Shown: one piece after another, positions 1 through 9,651 of the stretch | How positions within the stretch are numbered: position 1 is the first letter of the stretch | How the letters are laid out: the number at the start of each line of letters is the position of its first letter | Source of the DNA: Flavobacteriaceae bacterium | Lineage (GTDB): Bacteria > Bacteroidota > Bacteroidia > Flavobacteriales > Flavobacteriaceae | NCBI GenBank assembly: GCA_002702745.1 | Contig: PABM01000013.1 | Span: forward strand, 1 to 34,087 | DNA length: 34,087 nt | Reading direction: 5' to 3' | Made by a program: the position numbers and the translations under genes | Notes under the pieces: model-generated | The model's database searches: none | The model's input: only the letters and a program-made list of their open reading frames with translations | Told to the model about the DNA's origin: nothing

Positions 1-36
1 CCATACCGGAGTCGAGCCTCCCTTCCTTTTTTAAAC

Positions 37-110
37 GGTCGAGTAGCTCAGTTGGATAGAGCATCTGCCTTCTAAGCAGACGGTCAAAGGTTCGAATCCT
101 TTCGCGATCA
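37..110 (+). tRNA. tRNA-Arg, anticodon TCT
   Basis: The cloverleaf can be folded by hand. The acceptor arm pairs 37-43 with 103-109, the D stem GCTC (46-49) pairs with GAGC (59-62), and the anticodon stem TCTGC (64-68) pairs with GCAGA (76-80). The loop CTTCTAA places TCT at 71-73. The T stem AAAGG/CCTTT encloses TTCGAAT. The discriminator is A110 and no CCA is encoded. TCT reads AGA and AGG, and AGA is the main arginine codon in this window. The acceptor stem has one G-U pair (38-108) and an A-G mismatch (42-104). Confidence 0.95.
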
Positions 111-118
111 CAATATAA

Positions 119-144
119 TCCTCACAATTGTGAGGGTTTTTTTT
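119..144 (+). terminator. Intrinsic terminator after tRNA-Arg
   Basis: A perfect 16-base palindrome, CCTCACAATTGTGAGG (120-135), is followed by G and eight T residues (137-144). This is a classic rho-independent terminator nine bases after the tRNA. The flanking sequence does not provide a matching T-run for the minus-strand lipoprotein gene that ends at 160. Confidence 0.85.
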
Positions 145-159
145 AATTTAGGCTAATAA

Positions 160-816
160 TTATTGCTGAATCTTTCTGGATATAAGTAGTCCATTAACAT
201 CAAGACAAGATCCAGGAAGAGGTAATCCACCCCAAGATTCAAAATTAAATGCCATAACATATGGAAAATAACCTTCTTTTGTTGACGACCAATAAATTAA
301 TGATTCATCAAAGTTGCCAAAACCAATTGAATGAATATTTTGATAAATAGCTGCCATAGAGTCACTACTAGGAATAAACCAGTTATCAAAACCATTAAAT
401 TCCAAATCATCAACTATTTTAAATGCATAATTGTCACTTCCAAACTCAGTTCCATTAGAACTATTATCATTTTCGTTTCCCTGAATTATAAGCATTGTGT
501 TTAAATCACCACTACCAATTGATATATCAGTATCTAAATCAAAAACATCACCCCAAGCTACATTTCCAATTTCTGAAAAGTCAGTAGCTACAATCATTTC
601 TGCGTTATCAGGGTCAACATGGTATATAAATCCACCTCCAAATTCAATTCCGTAAAATTCAGAAATATCGTGATGAAGTGATATATCTAAAATAGAAACA
701 CCATTAATTAAATTTTCCTTTACACTTAGATTTGGATTGTACTCTAAGGGGTTTACCGAATTATCTTCACAATTGAAAATTAAAAAAGACAATAATAATA
801 AAATATGTTTTTTCAT
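160..816 (-). CDS. DUF1566-like lipoprotein
   Basis: A 218-residue predicted lipoprotein. Residues 1-16 form a short signal peptide (MKKHILLLLSFLIFNC) with Cys16 as the likely lipidated residue. The next residues, Glu-Asp-Asn, are acidic, like the surface-export signals described for Bacteroidota lipoproteins. The body, from about residue 60, has the hallmarks of the DUF1566 / Fibrobacter major-paralogue group: an early GGFIYHVD segment, GFDNWFIPSSDSM near residue 140, and YWSST near residue 175. The biochemical role is unknown. It is last in the minus-strand tsaD-rsmE-permease run, 31 bases after the permease start. The lipobox is imperfect (Asn at -1), so surface exposure is inference. Confidence 0.75.
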   Translation of the reverse strand: MKKHILLLLSFLIFNCEDNSVNPLEYNPNLSVKENLINGVSILDISLHHDISEFYGIEFGGGFIYHVDPDNAEMIVATDFSEIGNVAWGDVFDLDTDISIGSGDLNTMLIIQGNENDNSSNGTEFGSDNYAFKIVDDLEFNGFDNWFIPSSDSMAAIYQNIHSIGFGNFDESLIYWSSTKEGYFPYVMAFNFESWGGLPLPGSCLDVNGLLISRKIQQ

Positions 817-847
817 AATAAGTTTTTTTATGTCTTAAAACAACAGA

Positions 848-1918
848 CTACTTTAACAAAGTAGATAAAATTTTTCTAGTATCAAAAAAACTGTTGTAAA
901 TAACTTTGAAGGTTGTATACAATGGAATTGCAATGATTAAACCAAAAACACCAAATAAAAGACCAGAGAAAATAATAATAACAAAAACTTCAAGAGGATG
1001 AGATTTTATTGATGATGAAAAAATATAGGGCTGAAGCAAAAAGTTATCAATAAACTGAATGAAAACAAATCCAGAAAATAACCAAATAGAATTGATCAGA
1101 AACTCAGTAAAGTTAAAAGCATCAAGATTATTTGTTACAGCTAAAATGATCATTAGAACTATACTTATTAATGGCCCTATGTAAGGAATGATATTTAAAA
1201 CCGCACAAATAAAGGCTATTGCAAGTGAATTTTCTATGCCTAAAATTGATAATAATAAAAAGTAAAAAATAAATAAAATTGAGATCTGTATTAAAACACC
1301 CGAAAAATACCTCGTCAACAGGTTTTCAATTTTTAAAAATGATTGTAATAATTTTTTTCTTTGGTTTGAAGGAAATTTCGATAAAGAATATTTAAAAATA
1401 CTGTTTCCGTCTTTGATTAGAAAAAAGGTAATAAATAGAACAGATAGAACACCTATGCTTAAACTGCCAATCTGAGATATTATCGAATTAAACAGTTTAG
1501 TAATAAAACTAAAATCTATCTCAGAAATTAGATTTGAATCAGTAAAAAAGTCTAATAAGCTAATATTTTGACTTTCAAAATAATTTAAAATACTCTCTTT
1601 AGTTGACTCAAATTTTTCTTTAAATTCATTTGTATTAAGTAATGATAGGTTTTTACCTTGCTTTGAAAGAATTGGAATGAATAATCCGATAATCAGGGAA
1701 AAAAATGAAATTAGTATAGAAATAGACAGTAACGATGATAATGTGTTATTGATCTTAAATCTATATTTAAAAAATTTATTTAATGGATTAACGATAAGAG
1801 TAAGAATTAAAGCGATAAAAATATAGAGTAATCCTAACTTGATTTTGAATAAAACCCAAGTTAATAAACCTAGAAAGGATAATATTACTACTGATTTTAC
1901 TAATTCTTTTGAATTCAT
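848..1918 (-). CDS. AI-2E family transporter (PerM/YdiK-like permease)
   Basis: A 356-residue polytopic membrane protein with about eight hydrophobic segments. Two lie near residues 8-45 and two near 58-85. A charged, probably soluble stretch spans about 90-140, and the rest are C-terminal. The family motif IPYIGP is at 244-249 and the usual proline-rich IAIPLY segment lies near the C-terminus. Family members include TqsA (AI-2 export) and sodium/proton antiporters, so the name does not establish autoinducer transport. The start is two bases downstream (on the minus strand) of the rsmE stop, so the two are probably co-transcribed. Substrate is unknown. Confidence 0.88.
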   Translation of the reverse strand: MNSKELVKSVVILSFLGLLTWVLFKIKLGLLYIFIALILTLIVNPLNKFFKYRFKINNTLSSLLSISILISFFSLIIGLFIPILSKQGKNLSLLNTNEFKEKFESTKESILNYFESQNISLLDFFTDSNLISEIDFSFITKLFNSIISQIGSLSIGVLSVLFITFFLIKDGNSIFKYSLSKFPSNQRKKLLQSFLKIENLLTRYFSGVLIQISILFIFYFLLLSILGIENSLAIAFICAVLNIIPYIGPLISIVLMIILAVTNNLDAFNFTEFLINSIWLFSGFVFIQFIDNFLLQPYIFSSSIKSHPLEVFVIIIFSGLLFGVFGLIIAIPLYTTFKVIYNSFFDTRKILSTLLK

Positions 1919-1920
1919 CT

Positions 1921-2625
1921 CTAATTAATATTCGAAAATGTTGAACAAACCACAACTCCTGCAGTTTCAGTTCTTAATCTGTTTTTCCCTATTGAAACAG
2001 GTACAAAGTTAGCTTTTTTTGCTAAATCAATTTCATTTAAAGTAAACCCCCCTTCAGGACCAATTAAAACTTCTGAATTATTCCCTTTATATAATTTTCT
2101 GTTAAATAAATCTAATCCGTCAATAATACATGTTGCTATGTAGGAATCATATGAATCATCAACTTTAGAAATATAATCTAAAAAACTTATCGGTTTATTC
2201 AATGTTGGTAGTTTATATTGCAAAGATTGTTTCATTGCTGAAAGTAGCATTTTAGTAGATCTATCAAAATTAAATTTATTTCTTTCAGAATTTTTGCAAA
2301 TAATTGGTGTTATTTCAGAAACCCCAATTTCTGTAGCTTTTTCTAGAAACCATTCAAATCGATCAGTTTTTTTTGTTAATGAAATTCCAATTTTAAGTCT
2401 AGGGAGATTATTATTGAAGGTCGAGTAATTCTGAACCCTTAACACAGATTTATTTTTATTTGAGTCTTCAATTATACAGTCAAATAGAACCCCCTCACCA
2501 TTTGTAACATATATTGTGTCTCCAGTTTTTTTTCGTAACACCTTTGTTAAATGTCTATTTTCTTGATCAAGAATAACAATTTCATTATGATTGATTGTGG
2601 TATTTTTAGAATAAAATAAATTCAT
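1921..2625 (-). CDS. rsmE: 16S rRNA (uracil(1498)-N(3))-methyltransferase RsmE
   Basis: A 234-residue SPOUT-class methyltransferase that uses S-adenosylmethionine to methylate N3 of U1498 in 16S rRNA. The N-terminal PUA-like domain covers about residues 1-70 (HLTKVLRKKTGD near 25-36). The C-terminal trefoil knot carries IGPEGG (188-193) and LRTETA (217-222), both diagnostic of the family. Length is normal. Its first base overlaps the last base of tsaD (2625), so translation is probably coupled. The pairing of rRNA and tRNA modification genes fits a translation-maintenance operon. Confidence 0.95.
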   Translation of the reverse strand: MNLFYSKNTTINHNEIVILDQENRHLTKVLRKKTGDTIYVTNGEGVLFDCIIEDSNKNKSVLRVQNYSTFNNNLPRLKIGISLTKKTDRFEWFLEKATEIGVSEITPIICKNSERNKFNFDRSTKMLLSAMKQSLQYKLPTLNKPISFLDYISKVDDSYDSYIATCIIDGLDLFNRKLYKGNNSEVLIGPEGGFTLNEIDLAKKANFVPVSIGKNRLRTETAGVVVCSTFSNIN

Positions 2626-3632
2626 TAAACTTTATATTTTGATTCACTATAGTCAGATAATTTACCAAACCTAGAATTTCTAAATTTAAAATATCCATTA
2701 ATTCCTATCATTGCAGCATTATCTGTTGAATAATTGATTTTTGGCACATAGGTCTTAATATTGGTATTTTGCTCTAATTGCTTAAGTTTTTTTCTTAAAA
2801 AAGAATTAGCTGATACTCCTCCACATACAACGAAATCATTAATCTCGTATTTGTTTTTTACCTTAATAATTTTATCAATTAATATGTTAATTATAGTAAA
2901 TTGTAATGAAGCGCATATATCGTGAATATTATCTTGAACAAATTCTGAGGATTGTTTAGTTATAAAATTCTTAAAACTTGTTTTAAGTCCAGAAAAACTA
3001 AAATTATAGTCATCTACTTTTGGTTTAGGAAACTTAAACCTATTAAAATCTCCTTTTGATGCTAATTTATCAATTTTAGGTCCTGCAGGGTAATTCAAGT
3101 TCATAAGTTTTCCTGATTTATCAAAAGCTTCACCAGCTGCATCATCTAATGTGGTTCCTAATTCAACAAAATCCTCATAACCTTTAACTAAAACTAACTG
3201 TGTATGTCCACCGGAAACAGTTAGAGCAATAAAAGGGAATTTTGGTTTTTTAGGATTATCATCTATAAAAATTGAGAGGATATGGGCTTGCATATGGTTG
3301 ATTTCAATTAACGGAACATCTAAAGATAATGCTATAGATTTAGCAAATGATGTTCCAACAAGTAATGAGCCTAATAGGCCAGGACCTCTAGTATAAGCAA
3401 TTGCATGCATATCTAATAAATTCACACCTGCATCATATATAGCTTTTTTTATGACCGGAATAATTAATCTGTCATGTTCTCTTGAAGCTAATTCAGGAAC
3501 AACCCCACCATAAATTTCATGAATTTTTTGACTCGAAACAATATTCGATAGAACTTTTTCATTTTTTAGAATTGCAACGGATGTATCATCGCATGAAGTT
3601 TCAATAGCTAAAATATAGACATCATTTATCAT
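2625..3632 (-). CDS. tsaD: tRNA N6-adenosine threonylcarbamoyltransferase TsaD
   Basis: A 335-residue Kae1/TsaD protein, which transfers threonylcarbamoyl to A37 of ANN-decoding tRNAs with TsaB and TsaE. It has the N-terminal ASKHA motif ETSCDDTSVAI (11-21), metal ligands His113 and His117 in INHMQAHIL, and a late metal-binding Asp in the YSTDNAAMIG segment. Length is typical. It is the first gene of the minus-strand run, divergent from pfkA with 86 bases between them. That spacer is very A/T rich and contains the palindrome TTATTAATAA at 3683-3692. TsaB and TsaE are not in this window. Confidence 0.97.
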   Translation of the reverse strand: MINDVYILAIETSCDDTSVAILKNEKVLSNIVSSQKIHEIYGGVVPELASREHDRLIIPVIKKAIYDAGVNLLDMHAIAYTRGPGLLGSLLVGTSFAKSIALSLDVPLIEINHMQAHILSIFIDDNPKKPKFPFIALTVSGGHTQLVLVKGYEDFVELGTTLDDAAGEAFDKSGKLMNLNYPAGPKIDKLASKGDFNRFKFPKPKVDDYNFSFSGLKTSFKNFITKQSSEFVQDNIHDICASLQFTIINILIDKIIKVKNKYEINDFVVCGGVSANSFLRKKLKQLEQNTNIKTYVPKINYSTDNAAMIGINGYFKFRNSRFGKLSDYSESKYKV

Positions 3633-3682
3633 ATTGTAAATTTATAGCTAGTTTTCCAAAAAAAAAAGAATTAAAAAAATGC

Positions 3683-3692
3683 TTATTAATAA
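3683..3692. repeat. Palindromic decamer in tsaD/pfkA divergent spacer
   Basis: TTATTAATAA, a perfect palindrome, lies 50 bases upstream of tsaD and 26 bases upstream of pfkA. The same decamer occurs twice in the dld/aroC spacer (21915-21924 and 21935-21944). It could be a regulator site or simply chance in A/T-rich DNA. Confidence 0.3.
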
Positions 3693-3718
3693 GAATATAG
3701 ATTATTATATTTATATCT

Positions 3719-4705
3719 GTGAAAAATCAATTTAAAAGGATAGCTTTATTAACCTCAGGTGGTGATGCACCAGGGATGAACGCAGCAATTAGATCTGTTG
3801 TTAGAACATGTGTTTTTCACAAAATTGTTCCTTTTGGAATTTACAAAGGATATGACGGTTTAATTTCAGGCAATATGATTGAAATGAATGCTAGAAGTGT
3901 AAAAGGAATAATAAATAAGGGTGGTACTATTCTAAAAACCGCCAGATCTAAAGATTTCAGAGACAAAGATGGTAGAAAAAAAGGGTTTGATTCATTGAAA
4001 AATAATAATATTGATGGATTAATAGTAATTGGTGGAGATGGTACTTTCACTGGAGGACTAGTATTTAGTAAAGAATTTGAATTTCCAGTTATTGGTATTC
4101 CTGCGACAATAGATAACGATATATTTGGTACCTCTCACACTATTGGGTTTGATTCTGCGACAAATACTGTAATGGAAGCTATTGATAAGATTAGAGATAC
4201 TGCAAGCTCACATAACAGGCTATTCTTTATTGAAGTAATGGGAAGAGATGCAGGTCATATTGCCCTAAACACAGGTGTTGCTGCAGGAGCAGAAGAAATA
4301 TTAATACCTGAAGAAGATTTAGGTCTTGATAGATTAATTCAATCTCTTAAAAGAAGTCAAAAAACAGGAAAATCATCTAGTATTGTAGTTGTAGCTGAGG
4401 GAGATAAAACTGGAGATAATGTTTTTCAGTTAAAAGATTATATTGAAAAACACCTTCCTGAATATGATGCGAGAGTAGCAGTGCTAGGTCACATGCAAAG
4501 AGGAGGATCTCCAACATGTTTTGACAGAGTTTTAGCAAGTAGATTAGGGGTTAAGTCTGTTGAATCTATAATAGACGGTAAAAATTGCTGTATGGTTGGA
4601 TTACAAAATAACAAAGTAACTTTAACACCATTTCAAAAAGCTATAAAAGGAATAACAAAAATAAACACTGAACTTCTCAAGGTCAGTGACATAATGTCAA
4701 TATAA
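3719..4705 (+). CDS. pfkA: ATP-dependent 6-phosphofructokinase
   Basis: A 328-residue PfkA that phosphorylates fructose 6-phosphate to the 1,6-bisphosphate, the committed step of glycolysis. SGGDAPGMNAAIR (13-25) binds nucleotide. GGDGT (105-109) has Gly, not Asp, after GGD, which points to ATP rather than pyrophosphate as donor. TIDND (130-134) holds the catalytic Asp. MGRDAGHIA and HMQRGGSP are the substrate-binding loops. The start is GTG at 3719; the next in-frame Met is inside the nucleotide-binding motif, so GTG is required. No Shine-Dalgarno is visible. It heads a three-gene run with gap (14-base spacer) and a sugar kinase. Confidence 0.97.
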   Translation: MKNQFKRIALLTSGGDAPGMNAAIRSVVRTCVFHKIVPFGIYKGYDGLISGNMIEMNARSVKGIINKGGTILKTARSKDFRDKDGRKKGFDSLKNNNIDGLIVIGGDGTFTGGLVFSKEFEFPVIGIPATIDNDIFGTSHTIGFDSATNTVMEAIDKIRDTASSHNRLFFIEVMGRDAGHIALNTGVAAGAEEILIPEEDLGLDRLIQSLKRSQKTGKSSSIVVVAEGDKTGDNVFQLKDYIEKHLPEYDARVAVLGHMQRGGSPTCFDRVLASRLGVKSVESIIDGKNCCMVGLQNNKVTLTPFQKAIKGITKINTELLKVSDIMSI

Positions 4706-4710
4706 ATTAA

Positions 4711-5718
<1,008 letters not shown>

Positions 5719-5763
5719 TTAATCATATTACGAAAAATTAAAAACTAACTAACCAAAAAATTA

Positions 5764-6633
5764 ATGATATTAATTGTAGACAGTGGTTCAACAAAAACAG
5801 ATTGGATTGCTATAGATAGAGAAGGGAAGGTCTTATTTGAAACACAGACATTAGGGCTAAATCCACAAGTGTTAAGCAATAATATTTTAAAAGAAAGAAT
5901 TGTAAATAATTTTGAACTCTACAAATTCAGAAAAGAGGTTGAGGAAATTTACTTTTATGGAGCCGGTTGCGGAACGGAACCACCTAGAATACTTATAAAT
6001 AATGTATTTACTGAAATTTTTAAAAATTGTGATAAGTTTTCGATAAAAGAAGACACATATGCAGCAATTTATTCAACAGCTGATGAAAACTCAAAATCTA
6101 TAGTTTGTATTCTTGGGACTGGATCAAATTGTACATATTTTGATGGAAAAAATATTGACCAAAGAGTGATTTCATTGGGGTATATCTTGATGGATGATGC
6201 AAGCGGAAATTATTTTGGTAGACAATTACTTAGAGATTATTACTTTAATATCATTCCTGATGAAACATCAAAAAAATTCAAGGAAGAATTTGACTTAGAT
6301 GCAGAAACAATAAAAAATAATCTGTATAAGCAACCTAATCCAAACACATATCTTGCAACCTTTGCAAAGTTTTTAATTAATAATAAAGACTCTGATTACG
6401 GACAATTATTAATTAAAAGAGGCTTCAATCTCTTCATTGAAAGACAAATCCTTCAATTTGGTAATGCAAAGGAAATTCCAATTCATTTTGTAGGGTCAAT
6501 ATCTTTTTATCTTAAAAAAGAACTTGAAGAATGCTTAAATATATATGGTCTAAAAGTTGGTAATGTAATTAGGAAACCAATTGATGGACTATTGCAGTAT
6601 CATCAAAAGAAACTAAAACATAGCTATCATTGA
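5764..6633 (+). CDS. BadF/BadG/BcrA/BcrD-type sugar kinase (N-acetylglucosamine kinase-like)
   Basis: A 289-residue ASKHA-fold ATPase. The phosphate-1 loop is VDSGSTKTDW (5-14), and phosphate-2 includes LGTGSN (117-122). Related Bacteroidota proteins are usually called N-acetylglucosamine kinases, and the size and the DSGSTKT motif fit that group rather than 2-hydroxyacyl-CoA dehydratase activators. The sugar specificity cannot be read from the sequence. It follows gap by 45 bases, suggesting that it feeds amino sugars into glycolysis. Its last 21 bases overlap the 3' end of ridA on the other strand. Confidence 0.85.
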   Translation: MILIVDSGSTKTDWIAIDREGKVLFETQTLGLNPQVLSNNILKERIVNNFELYKFRKEVEEIYFYGAGCGTEPPRILINNVFTEIFKNCDKFSIKEDTYAAIYSTADENSKSIVCILGTGSNCTYFDGKNIDQRVISLGYILMDDASGNYFGRQLLRDYYFNIIPDETSKKFKEEFDLDAETIKNNLYKQPNPNTYLATFAKFLINNKDSDYGQLLIKRGFNLFIERQILQFGNAKEIPIHFVGSISFYLKKELEECLNIYGLKVGNVIRKPIDGLLQYHQKKLKHSYH

Positions 6634-6993
6634 TATTTCAACATTGACCCCAACCGGTAATTTACTTACCTGAACGGTTTCCCTTGCTGGAGCAGTTGAA
6701 TTATTTAGATAAGAACCATAGATTTCATTAACACTGGAGAAATCATTCATGTCAGATAAAAAAATTGTGGTTTTCACAACGTTTTCAAATGTGAGCGATG
6801 CTTCACTTAATATGGCTTTCAGATTTTCCATAACCTGAGTCGTTTCTTTTTTTATTTCATTAGTAATTAAATCACCGTTTTTTGGGTTGATCGCTATTTG
6901 TCCTGAAATAAACATATAATTACCAGCAATTACTGCCTGGTTGTAAGGACCTATAGGTTTTGGGGCGTTGGTTGTTTTTACTATTTTCTTCAT
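6613..6993 (-). CDS. ridA: RidA family reactive intermediate/imine deaminase
   Basis: A 126-residue Rid/YjgF protein that hydrolyses reactive enamine/imine intermediates made by PLP enzymes such as threonine dehydratase. The active-site residues of the RidA subfamily are present: Tyr17 in GPYNQA, Arg104 in PARETV, and Glu119 in VEISMIA. The length is typical of one trimer subunit. It starts 13 bases after the lptD stop and is probably co-transcribed with it. Its 3' end overlaps the convergent sugar kinase by 21 bases. Confidence 0.95.
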   Translation of the reverse strand: MKKIVKTTNAPKPIGPYNQAVIAGNYMFISGQIAINPKNGDLITNEIKKETTQVMENLKAILSEASLTFENVVKTTIFLSDMNDFSSVNEIYGSYLNNSTAPARETVQVSKLPVGVNVEISMIAMF

Positions 6994-7006
6994 AATATAA
7001 ATTTAA

Positions 7007-9625
7007 TTATAAAATTTTATCTCTCTGTCTTCTCTTGTCATATTTTATATCACTTAACATTCCACTTTTGATTCCTATGAAGAAGTTCCATGATTTATTA
7101 GCACTAAATGGAATCCAGCTAAAGTTCATTCTCCAACTAAGAAGATCTCTTTCAAATCTTAATTGAGTATATGTTATACCTTGGTTTTTAAAATCATATC
7201 CTGAGGAAAATCCAGCACTCCATTTTGGTGATATCTCAATGTCTCCAGAAAACATTAGGGAATGAGAAGAAATTTCATTTTGACCTATATTATTATTATA
7301 ATTAACGGCATATGCCATCCTTAACGACCAGGGAATCTTGTAGTTATATAAATCGTTTGGAGTTTTTTCTTTTTTTTCATCGTCTACTTTTGAAAATTCT
7401 GCTGTTGAAGTATCCATTGCTCTTCCAAATAAATCATCATCTCTACCTCCGTTTCGAACCGATTCGTCTATAGACTTCTGATTTCTATCAGACTTTTTTT
7501 CGGAGCTATCACTACTAAACGCATAATTAAAAGTCAGATTTGCACTGGTTAATCTAAATAATCCACCACCTCTATTTATTTGAAAATCATCAATCCTATT
7601 ATTATTTTCGTCCAAAGCATAAGGATCTAATGTTGCTCCAAAATTAACATTCATTTTATTTTTAAAAAGCTGAGTACCACCGTTCATTCGAATAGGGGAG
7701 AGTTTTAACGAGTCAGCAGCAAGATTATAGGAGGTTGAAAAATTAAGATTATTTAATATAACTACCTTTTTAAGCTCTTTTTCTTCACTTTCCTTATCAA
7801 CAACCTTAGCTTCAATATTGTTGTTTAATGAAAATGCAATTGAGCTTGCATAGTTTTTATTCGGTAAACCAAAAATCGATCCTTCAAATCTTGAATACTC
7901 TATGTCAGAGGTCGTCAATCCATCAGCGCTTACAACCTCATAAGTATCATAATATTTGTCAAAAGAAGGGGAAATTCCATAACTAATTGAAGGTCTCATG
8001 ACATGTCTTAATGCCCTTAGTTTATTTTCTTCAGAAAAATTATACATCCCGTAAATAGTAGTTCCTAAACTTGTAGAAAAATTATATGTTCTAAATGAAT
8101 CAAATCCACGGTTCTCATTTGTTATAACTTCTTGTAAATCAATATCATAATCTTTGTTAATAGTTTTAAAAACCCATGTTTCCTGAAAATTGGCACTGGT
8201 TGAAAAACTAAAATACTTCAGTAATTTAAAGTTCGTACTTATTGGAATTGAATGTTGTAATCCGGTTTTAGCTGACTCAAACATTTCTTTTTTGAAAAAC
8301 AAAGAATCTGAGGTTAAAATTCTGTTCTCACCTCTTAGATTATACTGAAAATTAATATTCTGGATAATTCCTTTTTTTGTACCAACTTTTGGAGCAAAAG
8401 GATAAACCCTTGAAATGCTTCCTTGTAGAGTAGGTAATGTCATATTTATAGCCTGTGTATTAGTGTTTTGAGAGTGAGTTGCAGAGACGCTCATATTAAC
8501 CTGTGGTTCACCGGGAAATGTTTTGGAATAAGAAATAGAAGAAGACAAAGAGTTATTTAAAAAATTTGCAGCATTCATTTGATTTATTGATTGCTGATAA
8601 TATTTACTACTACCTAAGTTAACAGATGCTGAAAATCTTGAATTTGGATTTGATTTTGAATCTTGACTATGAGACCATCTTAAATTATAAATCGAACTTT
8701 TAGAGTAATCAGGAAAACCTCTTTCACTTTGAATTAAATTTTCAAATCTAAAACTCAAATTTCCTCTAAATCTATACCTATACAAATACGTATTTTCAAC
8801 ACGAAAACCATAACTACCATTTGTATAATAATCACCAAGTAGTGTTAAATCTAAATTGTCATTTATAGGTAAATAATAACCGCCATTTTGAACAAAATAT
8901 CCTCTAGAATTTTGTTCACCAAATGAGGGAAAAATAATACCAGAACTTCTCTTGTTTGAAATTGGAAAATAAGCGAAGGGTAGTCCAATAGGTGTAGGAA
9001 CATCGGCAATATACATATTTGTTGGACCTGTTATTATTTTTTTTCCAGGAATCACTTTTGCTTTTCTTAATAAAAAATAATATTCAGGATTATCAATATC
9101 AGCGGAAGTTGTGAATTTTGCCCTATCCATGTAATAAACAGAATCATTTTCTTTCTTTGTTTTGTCCGAAAGAATATTTAAGCCAGCCTCCTCCGTCCTT
9201 GAATTAAAGATAATAGCTTTCTTAGTATCCATATTGAATTTTAACGAATCTGGCCTTATTTCATCTTGACCCTGCTTAAATATTGGTAGTTGTGAATATT
9301 CTCCTAATGAATCTTTTAATCTACCTGCATATATTTCATTTTTATCATAATCAACTATTATAATTCCAGATGTTATTTCCATATCTTGATAGTTAATCTT
9401 AGCGTTATTATAAAGTCTTATGAGTTTATTTTTTGGGCTAATTGATGTTGTATCTGTTGCTTCATAAGAGATTTTTCCTAATAAAGTATTATTATTCTGC
9501 TTGTATATAGTATCTGTTTTTTGTATTGAATCACTTAGATATTTATAATCATTAGCAAAAGATATAATGTTTATAAAAAATGTATAACTTAAGAATAAAA
9601 ATAATCTCGAGAAGTGTGTTTTCAA
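7007..9625 (-). CDS. lptD: LPS assembly outer-membrane protein LptD (Bacteroidota type)
   Basis: An 872-residue predicted outer-membrane beta-barrel with an N-terminal signal peptide (about 1-24, ending ISFA). Residues about 45-190 form an OstA/LptA-like domain that would receive LPS from the periplasmic bridge. The rest is rich in alternating aromatic beta strands. Residues about 195-240 (PTPIGLPFAYFPIS) match the conserved junction in LptD proteins. An acidic, Lys-rich insertion lies near residues 705-765. I found no cysteine anywhere in the protein, so the disulfide-controlled maturation known from E. coli LptD cannot operate. It is divergent from the amidase gene (76-base spacer) and is followed by ridA. 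LptE is not in the window. Confidence 0.88.
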   Translation of the reverse strand: MKTHFSRLFLFLSYTFFINIISFANDYKYLSDSIQKTDTIYKQNNNTLLGKISYEATDTTSISPKNKLIRLYNNAKINYQDMEITSGIIIVDYDKNEIYAGRLKDSLGEYSQLPIFKQGQDEIRPDSLKFNMDTKKAIIFNSRTEEAGLNILSDKTKKENDSVYYMDRAKFTTSADIDNPEYYFLLRKAKVIPGKKIITGPTNMYIADVPTPIGLPFAYFPISNKRSSGIIFPSFGEQNSRGYFVQNGGYYLPINDNLDLTLLGDYYTNGSYGFRVENTYLYRYRFRGNLSFRFENLIQSERGFPDYSKSSIYNLRWSHSQDSKSNPNSRFSASVNLGSSKYYQQSINQMNAANFLNNSLSSSISYSKTFPGEPQVNMSVSATHSQNTNTQAINMTLPTLQGSISRVYPFAPKVGTKKGIIQNINFQYNLRGENRILTSDSLFFKKEMFESAKTGLQHSIPISTNFKLLKYFSFSTSANFQETWVFKTINKDYDIDLQEVITNENRGFDSFRTYNFSTSLGTTIYGMYNFSEENKLRALRHVMRPSISYGISPSFDKYYDTYEVVSADGLTTSDIEYSRFEGSIFGLPNKNYASSIAFSLNNNIEAKVVDKESEEKELKKVVILNNLNFSTSYNLAADSLKLSPIRMNGGTQLFKNKMNVNFGATLDPYALDENNNRIDDFQINRGGGLFRLTSANLTFNYAFSSDSSEKKSDRNQKSIDESVRNGGRDDDLFGRAMDTSTAEFSKVDDEKKEKTPNDLYNYKIPWSLRMAYAVNYNNNIGQNEISSHSLMFSGDIEISPKWSAGFSSGYDFKNQGITYTQLRFERDLLSWRMNFSWIPFSANKSWNFFIGIKSGMLSDIKYDKRRQRDKIL

Positions 9626-9651
9626 CCTATTGAATGTATATTAGTATTAAC

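Noticed and set aside
848..1918. Quorum-sensing AI-2 exporter
   Set aside because: The family name covers several unrelated transport activities, and no luxS or Lsr gene is seen.
3841..4050. Minus-strand open frame of 69 codons inside pfkA
   Set aside because: Shadow of a strong conserved gene on the other strand; no recognisable protein or start context.
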